A DNA stretch of 64,000 nt. Origin: Meghimatium bilineatum. Lineage: Eukaryota > Mollusca > Gastropoda > Stylommatophora > Philomycidae. The stretch lies in NCBI GenBank assembly GCA_034231615.1, contig CM067312.1, positions 4,877,001 through 4,941,000 on the forward strand, written 5' to 3'. The notes beneath the pieces were generated by a model. That model saw only the letters and a program-made list of their open reading frames with translations, ran no database searches and was not told where the DNA came from. Below, piece after piece: positions 10,436 to 22,700 of the stretch. The position numbers and the translations under genes were made by a program. The number at the start of each line of letters is the position of its first letter. Position 1 is the first letter of the stretch.

Positions 10436-11330
10436 ATATTACTTAATTTTAAATACTTATATTCTACACTCAATCATACAACATTGAACAACAACAGGAC
10501 AACACAACAACAGTCAATCTCAATAATAGCGCTGTGACTGTGCTGTGCAATCACAATACAATATAGTGAATAGGTTAGGAAACTCGTCCAAATCTAGAAC
10601 AAAGAGGTCACAGTGAAGACTTATACTTTACCTGTGCCGATTATCACTAAATGAAACCCTGTCACAAGAAATGTATAACCTAAGCAACATTTTCCAAACA
10701 TGCTACTCCCAGATGTCCAACCAAGTACCTACTTGCCTACTAAGTTTCAGAAACTAAACTTTACTTTCTCACTAAATAAAAAATTCAAACATTCCTAATG
10801 AATGAAATTATATTTCAAGTTTCAATACTTTATCAATATTAGTTTCAATTACATTACTATAGGCCTATATTTATAATAAACAGGTATTGTAACTAAATAA
10901 CATTAAGATTACAACACTTACAAACGAGATCAGCCATATTTTAGATTTCTTTAAAACTACAAGTAACTCTCTACTGTGAAAGGAAGCGAAAAATGATCAT
11001 GAATGAGTGTAGTGTAAGTCTATAAACAATTAATAAAACTACCAGATATAAAGAGACTAAATTTCAAAACTAGCAATGTAGTGTATAAATACGTAGGGCC
11101 TATTCCTTTTCAAGGGGATGTTCAAAACAATATGCAGACTACTTAAACTGTCTTCCTCAATAAAAAAAACTTTACACAAGTACAAACCAAAAAATTAGTA
11201 GCGTAAATTGTATTTAGGACTAAATAATTGTAATAAATAGGCCCCTAAATCATCATCAGGTGACAGATTCATTATAAGAAAGTTGCCTTTGCAATCGATG
11301 TTCTTAACCCAATTCTATTCTGTGCCAATT
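10436..11330. other. Intergenic, largely repeat-free stretch
   Basis: AT-rich sequence without recognised repeats. On the minus strand there is a strong donor-like site at 10921-10920 preceded by ATGGCTGATCTCGTTT. If spliced to 8877 this would give a five-codon upstream ORF in the CNOT7 leader. This is a candidate only. Confidence 0.35.
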
Positions 11331-11334
11331 TGCG

Positions 11335-11480
11335 TGTCTCCTTCAATTATACATTTATGCAGTCTTTGATATCGTCTGTCCATCTTCTTCTAGGTCTACC
11401 TCTTCTTCTACTTCCCGGAATAATGTCCGGGAATTAATGTGCATCTTTCCATGCCATTCTGTCTTTTTATATGTCCGAAA
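11335..11480 (-). mobile_element. LINE tail fragment (GRPRRRW type)
   Basis: On the minus strand, with shifts, it reads as an RRRRGRPRRRWTDDIKD-like tail. This matches plus-strand fragments at 16160-16335 and 18640-18830 and the minus-strand fragment at 13170-13380. These are C-terminal ends of RTE-like LINE polyproteins. Confidence 0.65.
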
Positions 11481-12305
11481 TAAAACGACTGATGTCAAAA
11501 TACATTCGATTATACCGTAGAAATATTCATTTCCCATCATAATATTCAATGGCATTTTCGTTATTATAAATAACACATGCAGACTTATCATTTTATTTTT
11601 AAAAAGTTCCCAGATAGATATTTTAAAAGCAGATGTCATTTTTGCATTGAAATAAAAACGTGTTCTCACATAACATGATTTGACAGTTGTTCGCGATGTT
11701 GAAAACGTCAAGACACCTAATATACTAATAATATATAAGCCTAGATATTGGAAAAGGTGTCTATATCAATGTTCTAAATATTATATCTATATACATGAGC
11801 ATGATACTAATAAAACACCTAAATAAACAAGTGAAATGGACTTTAATATAGGCCGATATTGTAATGCAATTTATATTATCACAATAACATAAATATGGAA
11901 ATGGTCTAACATCCATGTGATTAACTGAGTGAATAGCGCGTGGGTCGTCATTTGTGATGTTTGTAATGACATTTATAAATCATGTCTAATTATTATAGAC
12001 AAAACACAGACAGAGCACAAACTAACATAGGACCTATGCATATAATATACTCACGTAGTGTTTGCACGTGGGTGAAAAACGATCCTATTCATATGTTGTA
12101 ACAATCAAACACTAAAAAAAAGGTAGCCAGATAGTTGGAATGTTTTATGGCTAAACTGTGTATACAAAATGACAAACTCCTAGAGTATGTGTACAATACT
12201 GACACAATCAAAAAGAAAAAAAAGAGTTCACATTCTGGGACATCCAATTTAATTAAAGTAAATTTGATATCATTTTATATTATAATTTTCTATTTATGTA
12301 TAGTT
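11481..12305. other. Intergenic; candidate CNOT7 leader donor
   Basis: No repeat was recognised. The minus strand has a good donor (CTAC|GTGAGT, 12054-12053) next to a CACGTG E-box at about 12065-12070. This could mark a noncoding first exon of CNOT7 but is unproven. Confidence 0.3.
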
Positions 12306-12309
12306 ATAA

Positions 12310-12405
12310 ATATCACCAATGGCTCTTTACTTCAAGCTCCTCGGCGGAAATCACACGATTTATTTGTTGTAGTTATAAGAGAGCGAACGCAGAAGAAGAA
12401 GAACC
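12310..12405 (+). mobile_element. SINE family C copy
   Basis: caagctcctcggcggaaatc, then acacgatttatttgttg and gagagcgaacgcagaagaag. It shares its 3' gaacgcagaagaag end with family B, which suggests a common 3' module on different bodies. Confidence 0.65.
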
Positions 12406-12967
12406 AACGTCCCTTATGCTGATCCAGCCTTTCATCATACTATCATAACAAAGTTTCCTATTGTGCGTCTTGGAAATAGTATTATCGAGTAACTTGGAAA
12501 CACGCACTCTCTCATCTGTATTTAAACAGGAATAGAACAAATGTGTTTATAATTAAATTAATATTTTAAAAACCATGACACAAATGTCTTTTATCAACAT
12601 TCAATAATAAAGTGTGCAAAAAAAGAACATAGTGATAAACCATAAATATGGCTAAATCATAAATTTTATGACCAGTGACCTTTCAAATTAAGCAAAAATT
12701 TGACGATTTTAGCTTGTTTCTTAGTACTAAATGTAATGTTCGAATTTTTAGTGAGGGAGAGGGTGGTGGCTCACTTCCTCCGCACCCCTTATCAACGAAC
12801 CTGCAATAAGCACGTCTTCATGGGGGATTTATCTAGGAGATTAATTTACAGTATACTATTTTGATATGGTATACAATGTCTTCTGAGAAATTTTATATCT
12901 GAATAAATCATTTCCTCCTCTGCGTTCCGTTCTCACAGATCTACCAAGTGATACTTTCTTTCCATAA
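12406..12967. other. Intergenic, no feature recognised
   Basis: AT-rich, no gene or recognised repeat. Confidence 0.4.
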
Positions 12968-13135
12968 CAGGGCCGGTCTTAGGCCATTGCAACCTATGCG
13001 GCCGCAGTGGGCCCCGCACTTTCATAGGCCCATAAATTCATATTAGAATTTATTTTATTATCCTCTTCCCTACCCAGACTGGGCCCCTCGCAATCCGTTT
13101 CGCATAGGGCCCCGCAATTGTTAGGGGCGGGCCTG
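12968..13135. mobile_element. hAT-type MITE with 8-bp target duplication
   Basis: 168-bp GC-rich element starting cagggccggtcttagg and ending ggggcgggcctg, which are imperfect terminal inverted repeats. It is flanked by 8-bp direct repeats ttccataa (12960-12967) and ttccagaa (13136-13143), one mismatch. A CAGGG-type terminus and an 8-bp duplication are the hAT signature. It has no coding capacity. Confidence 0.8.
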
Positions 13136-13164
13136 TTCCAGAACATGCCTTTGTCGTTGATAAT

Positions 13165-13390
13165 CTGAACGCCTCACTGTTCTGGGCAAGCAGGCTTTCA
13201 TGGGTCAGAGACATGTTCATACATTCTTCGATGTTGCTGGTCCATCATCTTCTTGGTCTGCCTCTTCTTCTCTCACCTGGCACTCTGCCCTCTATAACCA
13301 GCCTTTCGATGCCATCATATCGCTTTAAGTGCCAACAATACTGTAGCTTTCTTCTTATGATGGTATTTAGATGTCACCTCTGAAACCGCT
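13165..13390 (-). mobile_element. LINE tail fragment (GRPRR type)
   Basis: The minus strand encodes EGRVPGERRRGRPRR, a stop in place of R, WTSNIEECMNMSL and SEAFRLS. This is the C-terminal tail of an RTE-like polyprotein and is close to the plus-strand fragment at 16160-16335. Confidence 0.75.
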
Positions 13391-13739
13391 TTTGCGTGTT
13401 AAATCAGTGAAGCCGGCAAATGGGATCTGTGCCCATAGCTTCTGATGTATGGGCCCATAACCTGCCCATCATGTAAATTCTGGATACGGCGGACTGCGCA
13501 AAGGAGCTCAACTAACATGGGCCACTGGGCAGAAAGGCGCCATCTAGCTAGCGCCGTAGAGCGCCAAAGAGCACGGTGAGACAGTAAGGTACCCTAGTCA
13601 TCTACTGCACCCCGACACACACTCAGTCGTCTTGCCACTGAGACCATATGTGTAGGGGCGAGAGTGAGGCTGACAACATTGCGCAACTCTCTTTCAATTT
13701 AATCCAATTCTCATTGCGTAAATCATGGCTTTCATCATC

Positions 13740-14020
13740 CATACCCATGCTCAATGCACACCAGAGTGCACAGGCCGGCGCTCCATAGTTGGTCGAGCAT
13801 CAGGGTCAGCGAACCACAGCTGGCCAAGACCCTCAGCACACTTCCACGCAATGCGCCTGGAAACAGGAGTGCAGCAACACTGCTATAGCCTGGCCAAGTA
13901 CTAGGGATAGAAGATACGGGAATGCCAACCCGGCCCAAAAAATGCTGACTGAAGACGGATGTGTCAGGTCGAAAGGCGCGATAACGCAGCTTGGCTGTAA
14001 AACATGACACAACGCAGATC
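13740..14020 (+). mobile_element. GC-rich repeat family D joined to SINE family B middle
   Basis: Bases about 13770-13950 share gc(a/g)c..ctggaaacag, gcagcaac-type and ggccaa blocks with 49060-49260. They continue into gaagacggatgtgtcaggtc and ttggctgtaaaacatgacac, the middle of SINE family B. A similar order is seen at 50270-50340. It is more GC-rich than its surroundings. Confidence 0.5.
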
Positions 14021-14139
14021 ACCCTCATACGTCCTTCTCAGGACGGTCAGCGGAATGCTTTCAGAAGGTCCGCCGCAAGGCGTACGACGAATAAGAAGTA
14101 GAATCAATGTGTTAACCATGATAATCATCAAATTTACAT

Positions 14140-14289
14140 CCGCCGAAGACGGATGTGTCTGGTCATTTGCGCAAATAAAACGGTGACACAACGCAATTCC
14201 ATTCTATGGACTACATTCTGCTGGAAATCTAGTAGGACATGTCCTGCTACAAGAGAATTCAGCAGGAGTTTGAGAATGTACGCTGAAGA
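14140..14289 (+). mobile_element. SINE family A copy
   Basis: ccgccgaagacggatgtgtc start, gcgcaaataaaacggtgac, ggaaatctagtaggacatgt, and a gaatgtacgctgaag end. About 150 bp and well preserved. Confidence 0.8.
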
Positions 14290-14309
14290 TCACAATCACA
14301 GAACATGTG

Positions 14310-14745
14310 CTAAACATAAAAATAGATCCAATGTACATTCAGACACACGTGAAAGGAATACTAAGTGGGGACGAACAGAATAGTGTGCAGCGAAGAACAA
14401 TCACACTCAGTTTTCTGGACGAGGAATATCCATAAGACATATGAGTTAGAGTATACACAGATGGGTCAGCACGGGTCAGTACAGAATGCAGTGAGGAATG
14501 GGAGTTGTATATAGAGAAAATCCACACATGTCTAGAGATACGATCAGAACACCAACAGGGAAATTATTCAATAATTATGATGCAGAAATCCAGGCAATTA
14601 GGGTGGCCACTGAAAAACTGCTGAACTCCAACCCTGGCACACAGCCCGTGGTATTCCTGACAGATGCAAGATCGGTGCTTCAAGCTCTCCAGTCTGGAAA
14701 ACTAACAGACATACAAAAACTACTTAATGAACTGTCTTATTCTGT
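14310..14745 (+). pseudogene. LINE RNase H domain fragment (same family as 54-57 kb element)
   Basis: Encodes VFLTDARSVLQALQSGKLTD and NNYDAEIQAIRVATEKLLN, the middle of an RNase H domain. In these elements this domain follows the RT and removes the RNA strand. Nucleotide similarity to the minus-strand element at 54480-54870 runs along the whole fragment. Stops occur before 14498. It ends abruptly at an inverted RT fragment. Confidence 0.8.
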
Positions 14746-15475
14746 CGTGTTTGTTGAATGAGAGGTTTTTATCAAAGATTATCCCAATATATTTAAGGTC
14801 TTGTTTTCTTTCAATGAATGAGCCCATGCAACGAACAGCTGGCAGTGTGTCATTGACCAGATTATTATTTAATGAGTACCAGACGACCTTTGCTTTCGAG
14901 GGATTGATCACAGCGTGTTATGTTCTGCACCATACCGACACTTGATCTAGTCCACTCTGTACATTGTCAGCGATATCTGTACTGCTCCTGCCCATGTTGT
15001 ATAGTAGGATATCACCAGAGTATGTTAGAACTCTACAATTGCTGGAGGTTTGCAATTTAGCAATTCTCAATGTATACACATTAATAAGTACTGGGGACAG
15101 AGGAGATCCTTGTGGCAGACCAGGTGATATTGTTCTGATCTCAGACGTCCAGGATCCACACCTCAGAGCGACTTTTCTACAGATTAGCACATTTGCTATC
15201 CAGCGCATGATCCAGGGGTAGATATCTTGTTCCCTTAGCATGTCGACAAGATGGCTGTAATTAACTCTATTGTACACATCTTCCAGGTCTATCGCTGCAA
15301 CTGCAGATCCTTCTTTATTCTGAAAACCTTCATAAACTTCATATGCAAGAACTGCTGCATTTGTGACTGTGTCTCTTCTGAGTCTGTATGCACCTAGGTT
15401 ATTTGGGAGAACGCCTTTTATCTCTAGTTCCCTGGTTATGCGTAATCTTACCGTACACATTCTACAGTGTGATGA
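14745..15475 (-). pseudogene. LINE reverse transcriptase core, inverted fragment
   Basis: Minus-strand ORFs of 180 and 63 codons carry RT blocks: AAIDLEDVYNRVNYSHLVDM, SPGLPQGSPLSPVLINVYT and LKYIGIIFDKNLSFNKH. The catalytic YxDD box reads YSGD, so the second metal-binding Asp pair is damaged. It is a relic of a non-LTR element and sits between plus-strand fragments, which shows rearrangement. Confidence 0.85.
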
Positions 15476-15599
15476 TGTGATAACCTTTTATGTCAGTAGA
15501 ATCTTCTTGAATCTTATGTCCGTAATCGTAGAATCTTATGTCCATAAAGCCCATCTAATGAAGGTCGATTTTACGATTTTTACAATTCATTACAAGAGT

Positions 15600-15980
15600 T
15601 ACGACACAGGGCAGACACTGATATTAGATGCTATAAAAGGCAGAGCTTTCTTTGATAGATATCTTCAACAAACTAATCAGGGTGACTTAGATCAGTGCAA
15701 AGAAATGCTGTATACCTGACATCCATCACGGATTTTAGGGCCAAAGAAGACCAGCTTGCAGATGTTGAAGAAGTGCAACTAGATATTAAGAATGCATCCG
15801 ATGGCGCTCCATGCCCGAATGTAATCAGGTACAGCTTACTCAAGGACATTTGGAGAATATGCTAGCTAAAATAACAGACGATTATAATGCGAGTCTGAAA
15901 ACAGGAGCAGGCCTAGTACCAGAGAAGTGGCTGCATAGCTATCTTATACCTGTGCCAAAATCAGGCATAGATTATATGCC
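15600..15980 (+). pseudogene. LINE reverse transcriptase N-terminal fragment
   Basis: The plus strand, across several frames, gives SDGAPCPNVIRYSLLKD and PEKWLHSYLIPVPKSG. These correspond to the PGPDGIRY and WLHSYLIPVPKPGKD region that precedes the RT palm. It is probably the missing 5' part of the inverted RT at 14745-15475. Confidence 0.7.
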
Positions 15981-16079
15981 TTTATTTGTTCTCTCTGCTT
16001 CTTCCTCCTTTGACAGTGAATACATAGAATATCATGGAAGGAAAAAAAAGAGAAACTCAGATATTATAAACACATTGAA

Positions 16080-16345
16080 GATTCCAGAGTGTTGGTTACT
16101 AAACACAATAGCAAAAAGAAAACTACACCTGTTGGGTCATATAAAGAGAAACAACTGTTAAGAAAGACAAAAACTGGAGGGCAGAGCACCTGACGAGAGG
16201 AGGAAAGGTAGACCAAGAAGACGATGGACTGACGACATTAAAGATACAATGAATACGTCGTTGGAAAATTCACGCCGCACGGCCCAAGATATAGAAGGGT
16301 TCACAGAGTTCATTTGGAAAGACAACATTCAGGAGAGAAAAGGTC
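16080..16345 (+). mobile_element. LINE C-terminal tail (GRPRRRW type)
   Basis: The plus strand encodes NTIAKRKLHLLGHIKRNNC, then LEGRAPDERRKGRPRRRW and TDDIKDTMN. It is the end of an RTE-like polyprotein and lies immediately upstream of the VPS37A promoter. Confidence 0.75.
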
Positions 16346-16379
16346 ACATGACACACACACACAATATTGACTTAATACT

Positions 16380-16668
16380 GCATGTATTTGTTTTAATTAT
16401 TGCGCATGTGTGCGAATTTATTTCGGAACGAAGCCAATCACAACAAAGAAGGAAGCAGAGCGATACACACGTACACACTCACACACATCACGGACCCACT
16501 CTCTCCTACTACCTTCTCTCACATCCTTATTCAATAACACTTTTTCATCGAATATCTCCGAACCGGTTTCGTTTTATTCTTGGTGGCAGTCGTCACTATC
16601 AAGTGGCTGAGTCACTCAGGAAAGGACTTTCAATTACGATAAGTGGAAGAAGGGGATAAACATTGATC
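16380..16668. promoter_or_regulatory. VPS37A: Probable VPS37A promoter and 5' UTR
   Basis: Repeat-free interval between a LINE tail and the VPS37A start. It contains tgcgcatgtgtgcg at about 16401-16414, similar to an NRF-1 site, and a CCAAT box (agCCAATca, core 16434-16438). Both are common in housekeeping and bidirectional promoters. Whether it also drives CNOT7, about 7.5 kb away on the other strand, cannot be read from sequence. Confidence 0.45.
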
Positions 16669-16772
16669 ATGAATAGGTTATTTGGTGGCGGTAAACATAA
16701 GGATAAGGGGCTTTCTGCCACAAATCTGCAAGCACAAAAAACAAAACAAATCGAGAGTCTTCGACGAGTCGG
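16669..16772 (+). CDS. VPS37A: VPS37A exon 1 (residues 1-34)
   Basis: ATG at 16669 in a MNRLFGGGKHKDKG context, then QKTKQIESLRRVG. Donor GG|GTAAGATA at 16773. The QIESLR helix aligns with the human N-terminus. It ends with two bases of a Gly codon completed in exon 2. Confidence 0.9.
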
Positions 16773-19700
16773 GTAAGATACTCCACTTGACTTATTTATT
16801 ATTAGGCCTAACATTACTTACTAACAATAACAATCGCCTTTTCATTGACACTCACACGATTAGTCTAATCCTTTTATTTTACTTAGTAAAATAGATTAGA
16901 TTATAAATATTGGGCGCCTAAATATTAAATATACAATTATCAATAGGCTAGGCATATAATCATATATTGATATATCATTATTTAAACTAGTTAATAGGCC
17001 CTATTATGAACTATGATGACTATTATTTTTTTTTAGCAGTTCAATCTTGTGCTTAGCCAAAAAGCCGATCTCTGCACTCCTTAACAGGAAAACACGAAGT
17101 AATGAAAGTTAAAAAGAAATAATGTGATGAGAAATAGAAAAGACGGATGGACAGAACTGTACACATAGTTAACTCTTTCAAGACGAAATTATTTCTGGCG
17201 TTTGGACATAATTAATTTTAGGCCAAATTTTTGGATTGAAATATGATTTAGATGTAAACTTCCTGAAGATAAAGTGGTGAAAGTAAAGATTAGTTCTCTG
17301 CTGTGCTATAAATAGCACACTGTTGACAATTTTAATTATCCAACGTCATGTATTCCTGTGTAACAACAATCAAAATAATGGCTGCCGTGACGTCATATCC
17401 GATAATCACTTGTGTTCAAATCTAGACACAGACGAACTTATGCATAATCTGTTTGTTTTCCAATTTACACATTTTTTACAATTTCCTATAATGGATTCCA
17501 CAATATAAAAATATAAGAATTGGGCAAATTTCTAGTATAGATCTCCAATGCGCTATAAATAGTGCACTGTTTACACAGACGTCATGGATTTCCCTTGATA
17601 ACCAATCATATTGATAGAGACCTTGACATCACATATCTCATGTGCTTGCCATGCCACTTTCTATTGTGTCACATATGCTAGCAACTACCATACGTCACTG
17701 CGTAGACGGAATGTCCATCTCTTGAATTAGATGATATTGTACAGAATTATTTTTTTCCCCAATGATTTCTCACGCTCAATGCACACTCATTATTTCTGAA
17801 TGCTACATACTGAGAGATCCCTCCCCAAATTCCTTCTAAATTCCTCCTCCAATTAATTCGAAATACAAATTCTAATACTTCTACCACCCCCCTCCCCCAA
17901 AAAAACACCGAACATTACGCAACTTACACAATGTGCATGCCTAACACTACAAAAGGTTAGATATTACCTCAAATAATAATTTCACCTGGCCAACATGGCG
18001 AGCGTGGTGGTGTAAACTTTCGCACTCCATCCACGTCAGCTTCTATGACAAACCTAGCAAGTCGATAGGAGAATCTGTGTGTTAATATTTATAAAATGAG
18101 CTAAGTTTTGTTCTGCTTTAGAATACAACAGTGCACTCCTCACAACATGTTCCACGACAAATGTAGAATCCCTAGACAGAGTGCAGAACAATGCCCTACG
18201 TCTTATTAGTGGAGCAATGAGATCTACACCGATGGCTGCATGTGAAATACATACGAATGTAGAACCCCTTGAGATGCGGAGAGATATGGCTGCAATGGAG
18301 ACTTATGAAAGAAGCAAAAGAATGACTTGTGGAATCCTATAATGTTGCTATTCTTTGCTCCCCTTTCGGGCCCCAGCAACACACGAGCGTAAAACTTCTG
18401 TTTGATATATATATATATGATTGATTGAGAACTCCAGGAATTGTGAACAATAAGCTTTTAGTTACTGTGTACAGTGGGGTGAGCTTTCTTTCATACCCAG
18501 AAGACTTCAGCTTTCAGCTTAGTGCTATGCCTATTGAAGGAGCCTTCTATTTAAAGGAAGTATATATATATATATATAAAATATCTACTTGTACCATATG
18601 GTGAAAACATATTTCTAACATATAAAAAGATTATATAAAAAGAAAGATTAATCATGGAGGGAAAAGTTCCAGGAAAGAGAACAAGAGGGAGACCAAGACT
18701 GCGATGGGCACATGATATCAAAGACCTGAATACTACACTAGAAGAAACTGGGAAGTTTGCACAGAATCAAGAGGCTTACAGAGTGGCAGTTAGGACAACC
18801 CTGAAGGACAAGTCACATAGATAGAGCATATGGTGCTGTTTCGCAGCAGTTTTCCAAGCACGTGAACATTGTCTCAGAATTGACTATAATATCTGCACTA
18901 AATTTTTGACAACATTGAAGGACTGCAGTAAAGACTTCATCCCTATGCTGAAAGTAGTTGTCTTGCATGCCCCGTTTACCTTGCGATTACCCCCAGGGCC
19001 GTACATACATTCTCCTTATTGGGGGGGGGGGGTGTGTTTACCTACAAAAAATAGGTCATTCATATATTTTTGTGTCGGATCAACCTTTTGATGCACAGTT
19101 ACATTACCTTATTGTGAAAAAAAGGCATCAATTGTTTCCCCTAGATTATTAGCTATCTAATTATTAGTTTCAAGGCCCTGGGGGGGGGGGGGGGGGGGGC
19201 TACCGACCCCTACCAGGCACGTCCACAGGTGGCGGATGGTGGAGGGCACTCCATATATGTCCATATATTTAGTGCTAGCTGCAATTAAGCAGCCATGGAC
19301 CAAACCGGTGTTGCTGCCTACCAGGACGGGGCGGGATATCAGTCGGTGCTGATATCCCCACTGAAATACCCCATGTGTCCAGTGACGGGCAGCTTCAAGC
19401 GAGAATGAGCCGCTATAAGCTCATGCTGCTGGCATGGAGTTATTAACAACAAATTTTTTAATTTTAAATTGCTGCCTTGCAATCACCATCGGGAGATGGA
19501 AAGGCTAGGGGAGACAACCCAGACAGAAAAATCACAACCCAACCTGCCGAAGACGGAGTGTGTTAGCCAGCGATGGCGCAGATACTGGGATAAATTAGGG
19601 CACACACGCTTTTACAGAAATGTGGTCATGCGACAATCAACCTTGTCATCATGGCGTCGCTCCTATCAGCGAAAACCGGGGAGGAGCGGAGCCAGGCCCC

Positions 19701-22700
19701 TTGCCTCGAAAGGGCCCACCCAAGCGACCAGTGCCTCTGTTAACCTGGAGGTCAGGGGAAAGCAGAGTAGTGCTACTGACCAAACGAAATGCCTCAGTGT
19801 TGCTCAGTGGAATGCGGAAGGAGTGCGAAACAAAAAGCCTGAGCTACAGGAATTTCTGAGGAAAAACCAGATTGACATAATGTGCATACAAGAGACGCAC
19901 CTAAAGGACACACAGAGATTCTTTATTCAAGGTTATGAGTCCTTCTGCCAAGATCGACTCAAAAGAGTCAAAGGAGGTATACTGACGTTAGTAAAAACAT
20001 CAATACCAGCAGCAGAAGTAAAAAGATCAGGAGAAGGAGAACTGGAACATATAACAGTAAAATTGTTGCTACCTGGTGGAGAAATATCAATAACAAACTG
20101 CTACAGCCCTCCTGCCACCAAAATGGAACTTTGTAAACTAAAGATAGAGGAATCGAGTCACCTAATAGTGGGTGACTTCAATGGCCACTCACCAAGCTGT
20201 GGCTACGAGGATATGGATCAAAGGGGTGAAGAGATTGAAGACTGGATGATGGAAAATAAACTAATTCTAATAAACCAGCCAGATGATACACCAACATTCT
20301 ATTCCAGAGTCTGGAAAAAAACTAGCTCACCAGATCTTGCCATGGCAACAGATGACATAGATAGACACATTACAAGAACAGTAGAAAGTCAACTGGGAGG
20401 AAGTGACCATGTACCAGTCATCCTGCAAATCGCCAAGTCAGGAAGTACAGGACATCATAGCATGTCCCCAAGCTGGAACTTCAAAAAAGCAAATTTGACC
20501 CTCTTCAGTGAACAAACAGACCAGCTTTGCCAGAATATCACCCTCACTAACAACATAAACCACAACATCTCACAAATAAACAAAGTGATACTACAATCCG
20601 CACAGAAGGCAATCCCAAGGGGCAGATGAAGAGAATACAAGTCTTATTGGAGTGAGACTCTAGAAAAATTGCATAACGAGCTGAATGATGCAAGACATAC
20701 AATGGAGCAAAACCCTACAGCAGAAAACACAAAGAAATACAATGAAATCAAACACACGTTCAATGAGCAGAAAAGAACAGAGATACAAAAGAGCTGGCAT
20801 GAAAATAACAGCAGTCTAAACATGACAAAAGACACAAGTAAACTATGGAACCTTACAAGAACTCTAAATGAAGAAACAAAGAATTCACACTACAAGACTG
20901 TCATCGAAGAAGAGGGAAAATTCCACACAGGGAAAATGGCAGCAAACATTTTAGCTGACTTCTACAAGGAAGAAAGCATAACAGCACTCTCTCATACACG
21001 TATCAAAGAAGTCAAAAAAAGAAATTAGAAGAAAACTGAAGAATAAAAATCCAGAGCCCTGCATGAAGACGCCCTTCATCTCGCAGAACTAAATGGTGCC
21101 ATAGGAAAACTAAAAACCAAAATGGCCCCAGGAAAAGACAGCATAACCAATGATATGATCAGGAACCTAGGGTCAATCAGCAGAAACAAGCTCCTTACCA
21201 TCTTCAACCAATCATCGAAAACTGGTAAAATTCCAGACTTGTGGCGTGAAGCTGTCATCATCCCAATAGGGAAAAAACAAAAAGGAAAAACAAGCAAGTC
21301 AAGCTACCGACCAGTCAGCCTCTTAAGTTGCATAGGGAAAACAATGGAGAGAATGGTCAACTCTAGACTGATAAAATACCTAGAAGAAAACCAAAAGCTC
21401 ACCAAGACAAGTCTGCCTGTAGGAAAAATCGAAGCACTGAAGACCAGCTTACATACATAGCACAGGAAATCGAAAATGCTTTCCCAAAGAAGGATAAAGT
21501 GCTGGCTACTTTTATGGATTTGAGTAAGGCCTTCGATAAGGTGTGGAAAGAGGGAGTCCTCTCCAAGCTTCTCCAAAACAAAATGAAGGCAGAATGTTTA
21601 GCTGGATAAAAGATTTCCTCTGCTACCACACTGCAAGAGTAAAAGTAGATGGTAAACTAAGCAAACGTGTTACTCTCCAACAAGGAGTACCTCAAGGAGG
21701 AGTGATCTCTCCTACCCTCTTCCTAGTATTCATCAATGATATGGGAGAGAAACTGTCACATCATATTTCAAAGGCCCTTCATACAGATGACTTTGCTGCC
21801 TGGAGTGCGGCAGGTAACCTATCCACTGCAAAAAACAGAATGTAGACCTCACTTGGCACCTTAAGCGAATGGGCATCTGACTGGGGAGTCCAGATCAACC
21901 TCTCCAAAACGTTGACAACCATCTTCTCACTTTCAAACCACCAAGAAAAAGCAAATCTTAAAATAAATGGAAGTGAGCTAGCACATGTGGAGAACCCTAC
22001 ATATCTAGGGGTCACACTAGACAAGCGACTCACCTGGAAACCATACCTAATAATCACCGAGCAAAAAGCAACCAGGAGGCTATCCTTGATGAAGAAACTT
22101 GCAGGAACAAGCTGGGGAGCAAATGGAAATATTCTCCGAAAAGTCTACATGGGTACAGTCAGACCTGTAGTAGAATATGGAACGACAGCCTGGGCATCAG
22201 CATCAAAAACAAATACTGAAAGCCTATCTAAAGTACAAAATGCAGGACTTCGACTTATCTCTGGAGGGATGAAAACCACTCCAATCCATGCAATGGAAAC
22301 ACATGTAAACATCCGCCCACTGGATGGCAGAAGAGAAGAAAGAGTGCTCGTTCAAAGGGAAAAGCATTTTATGATTTAGTCAAATACTTCACTTGTATCA
22401 TTTTATGATTTGCTAAAATAACATGATTCTTCTTTCGTTATCTGTAATTGTATGATAATTGTTTGTTCTATTTTGCAGGGCTTTAGAAATTCTTCGAGAA
22501 GTTGAGTACAGGGTCATCTTTCAGCAGGGCAGCATCAATTTAACGATCATAATGTAAGTTATTAGTTTTTATTGTGTTTTATGAGAGTTTGTATACATAC
22601 GCCCATAAAGACCAGAACAAAAGAAGAATGGCTCCTCAAAACTGTAAAAAAAATTCATATGAGCAGCTTTTGGACATATAAAAAGACAACGGTTTTGAAA

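Noticed and set aside
9960-10440. Telomere-type (TAACCC)n repeat
   Set aside because: Only a few degenerate taaccc units, inside a duplicated segment; not a telomeric array.
11355-11711. 118-codon minus-strand ORF with acidic C-terminus
   Set aside because: The acidic end is an out-of-frame reading of a LINE GRPRRRW-type tail; the rest has no domain.
19200-19468. Self-cleaving ribozyme at the LINE 5' end
   Set aside because: The leader is GC-rich and structured-looking, but I could not fit a hepatitis-delta-like or hammerhead core.
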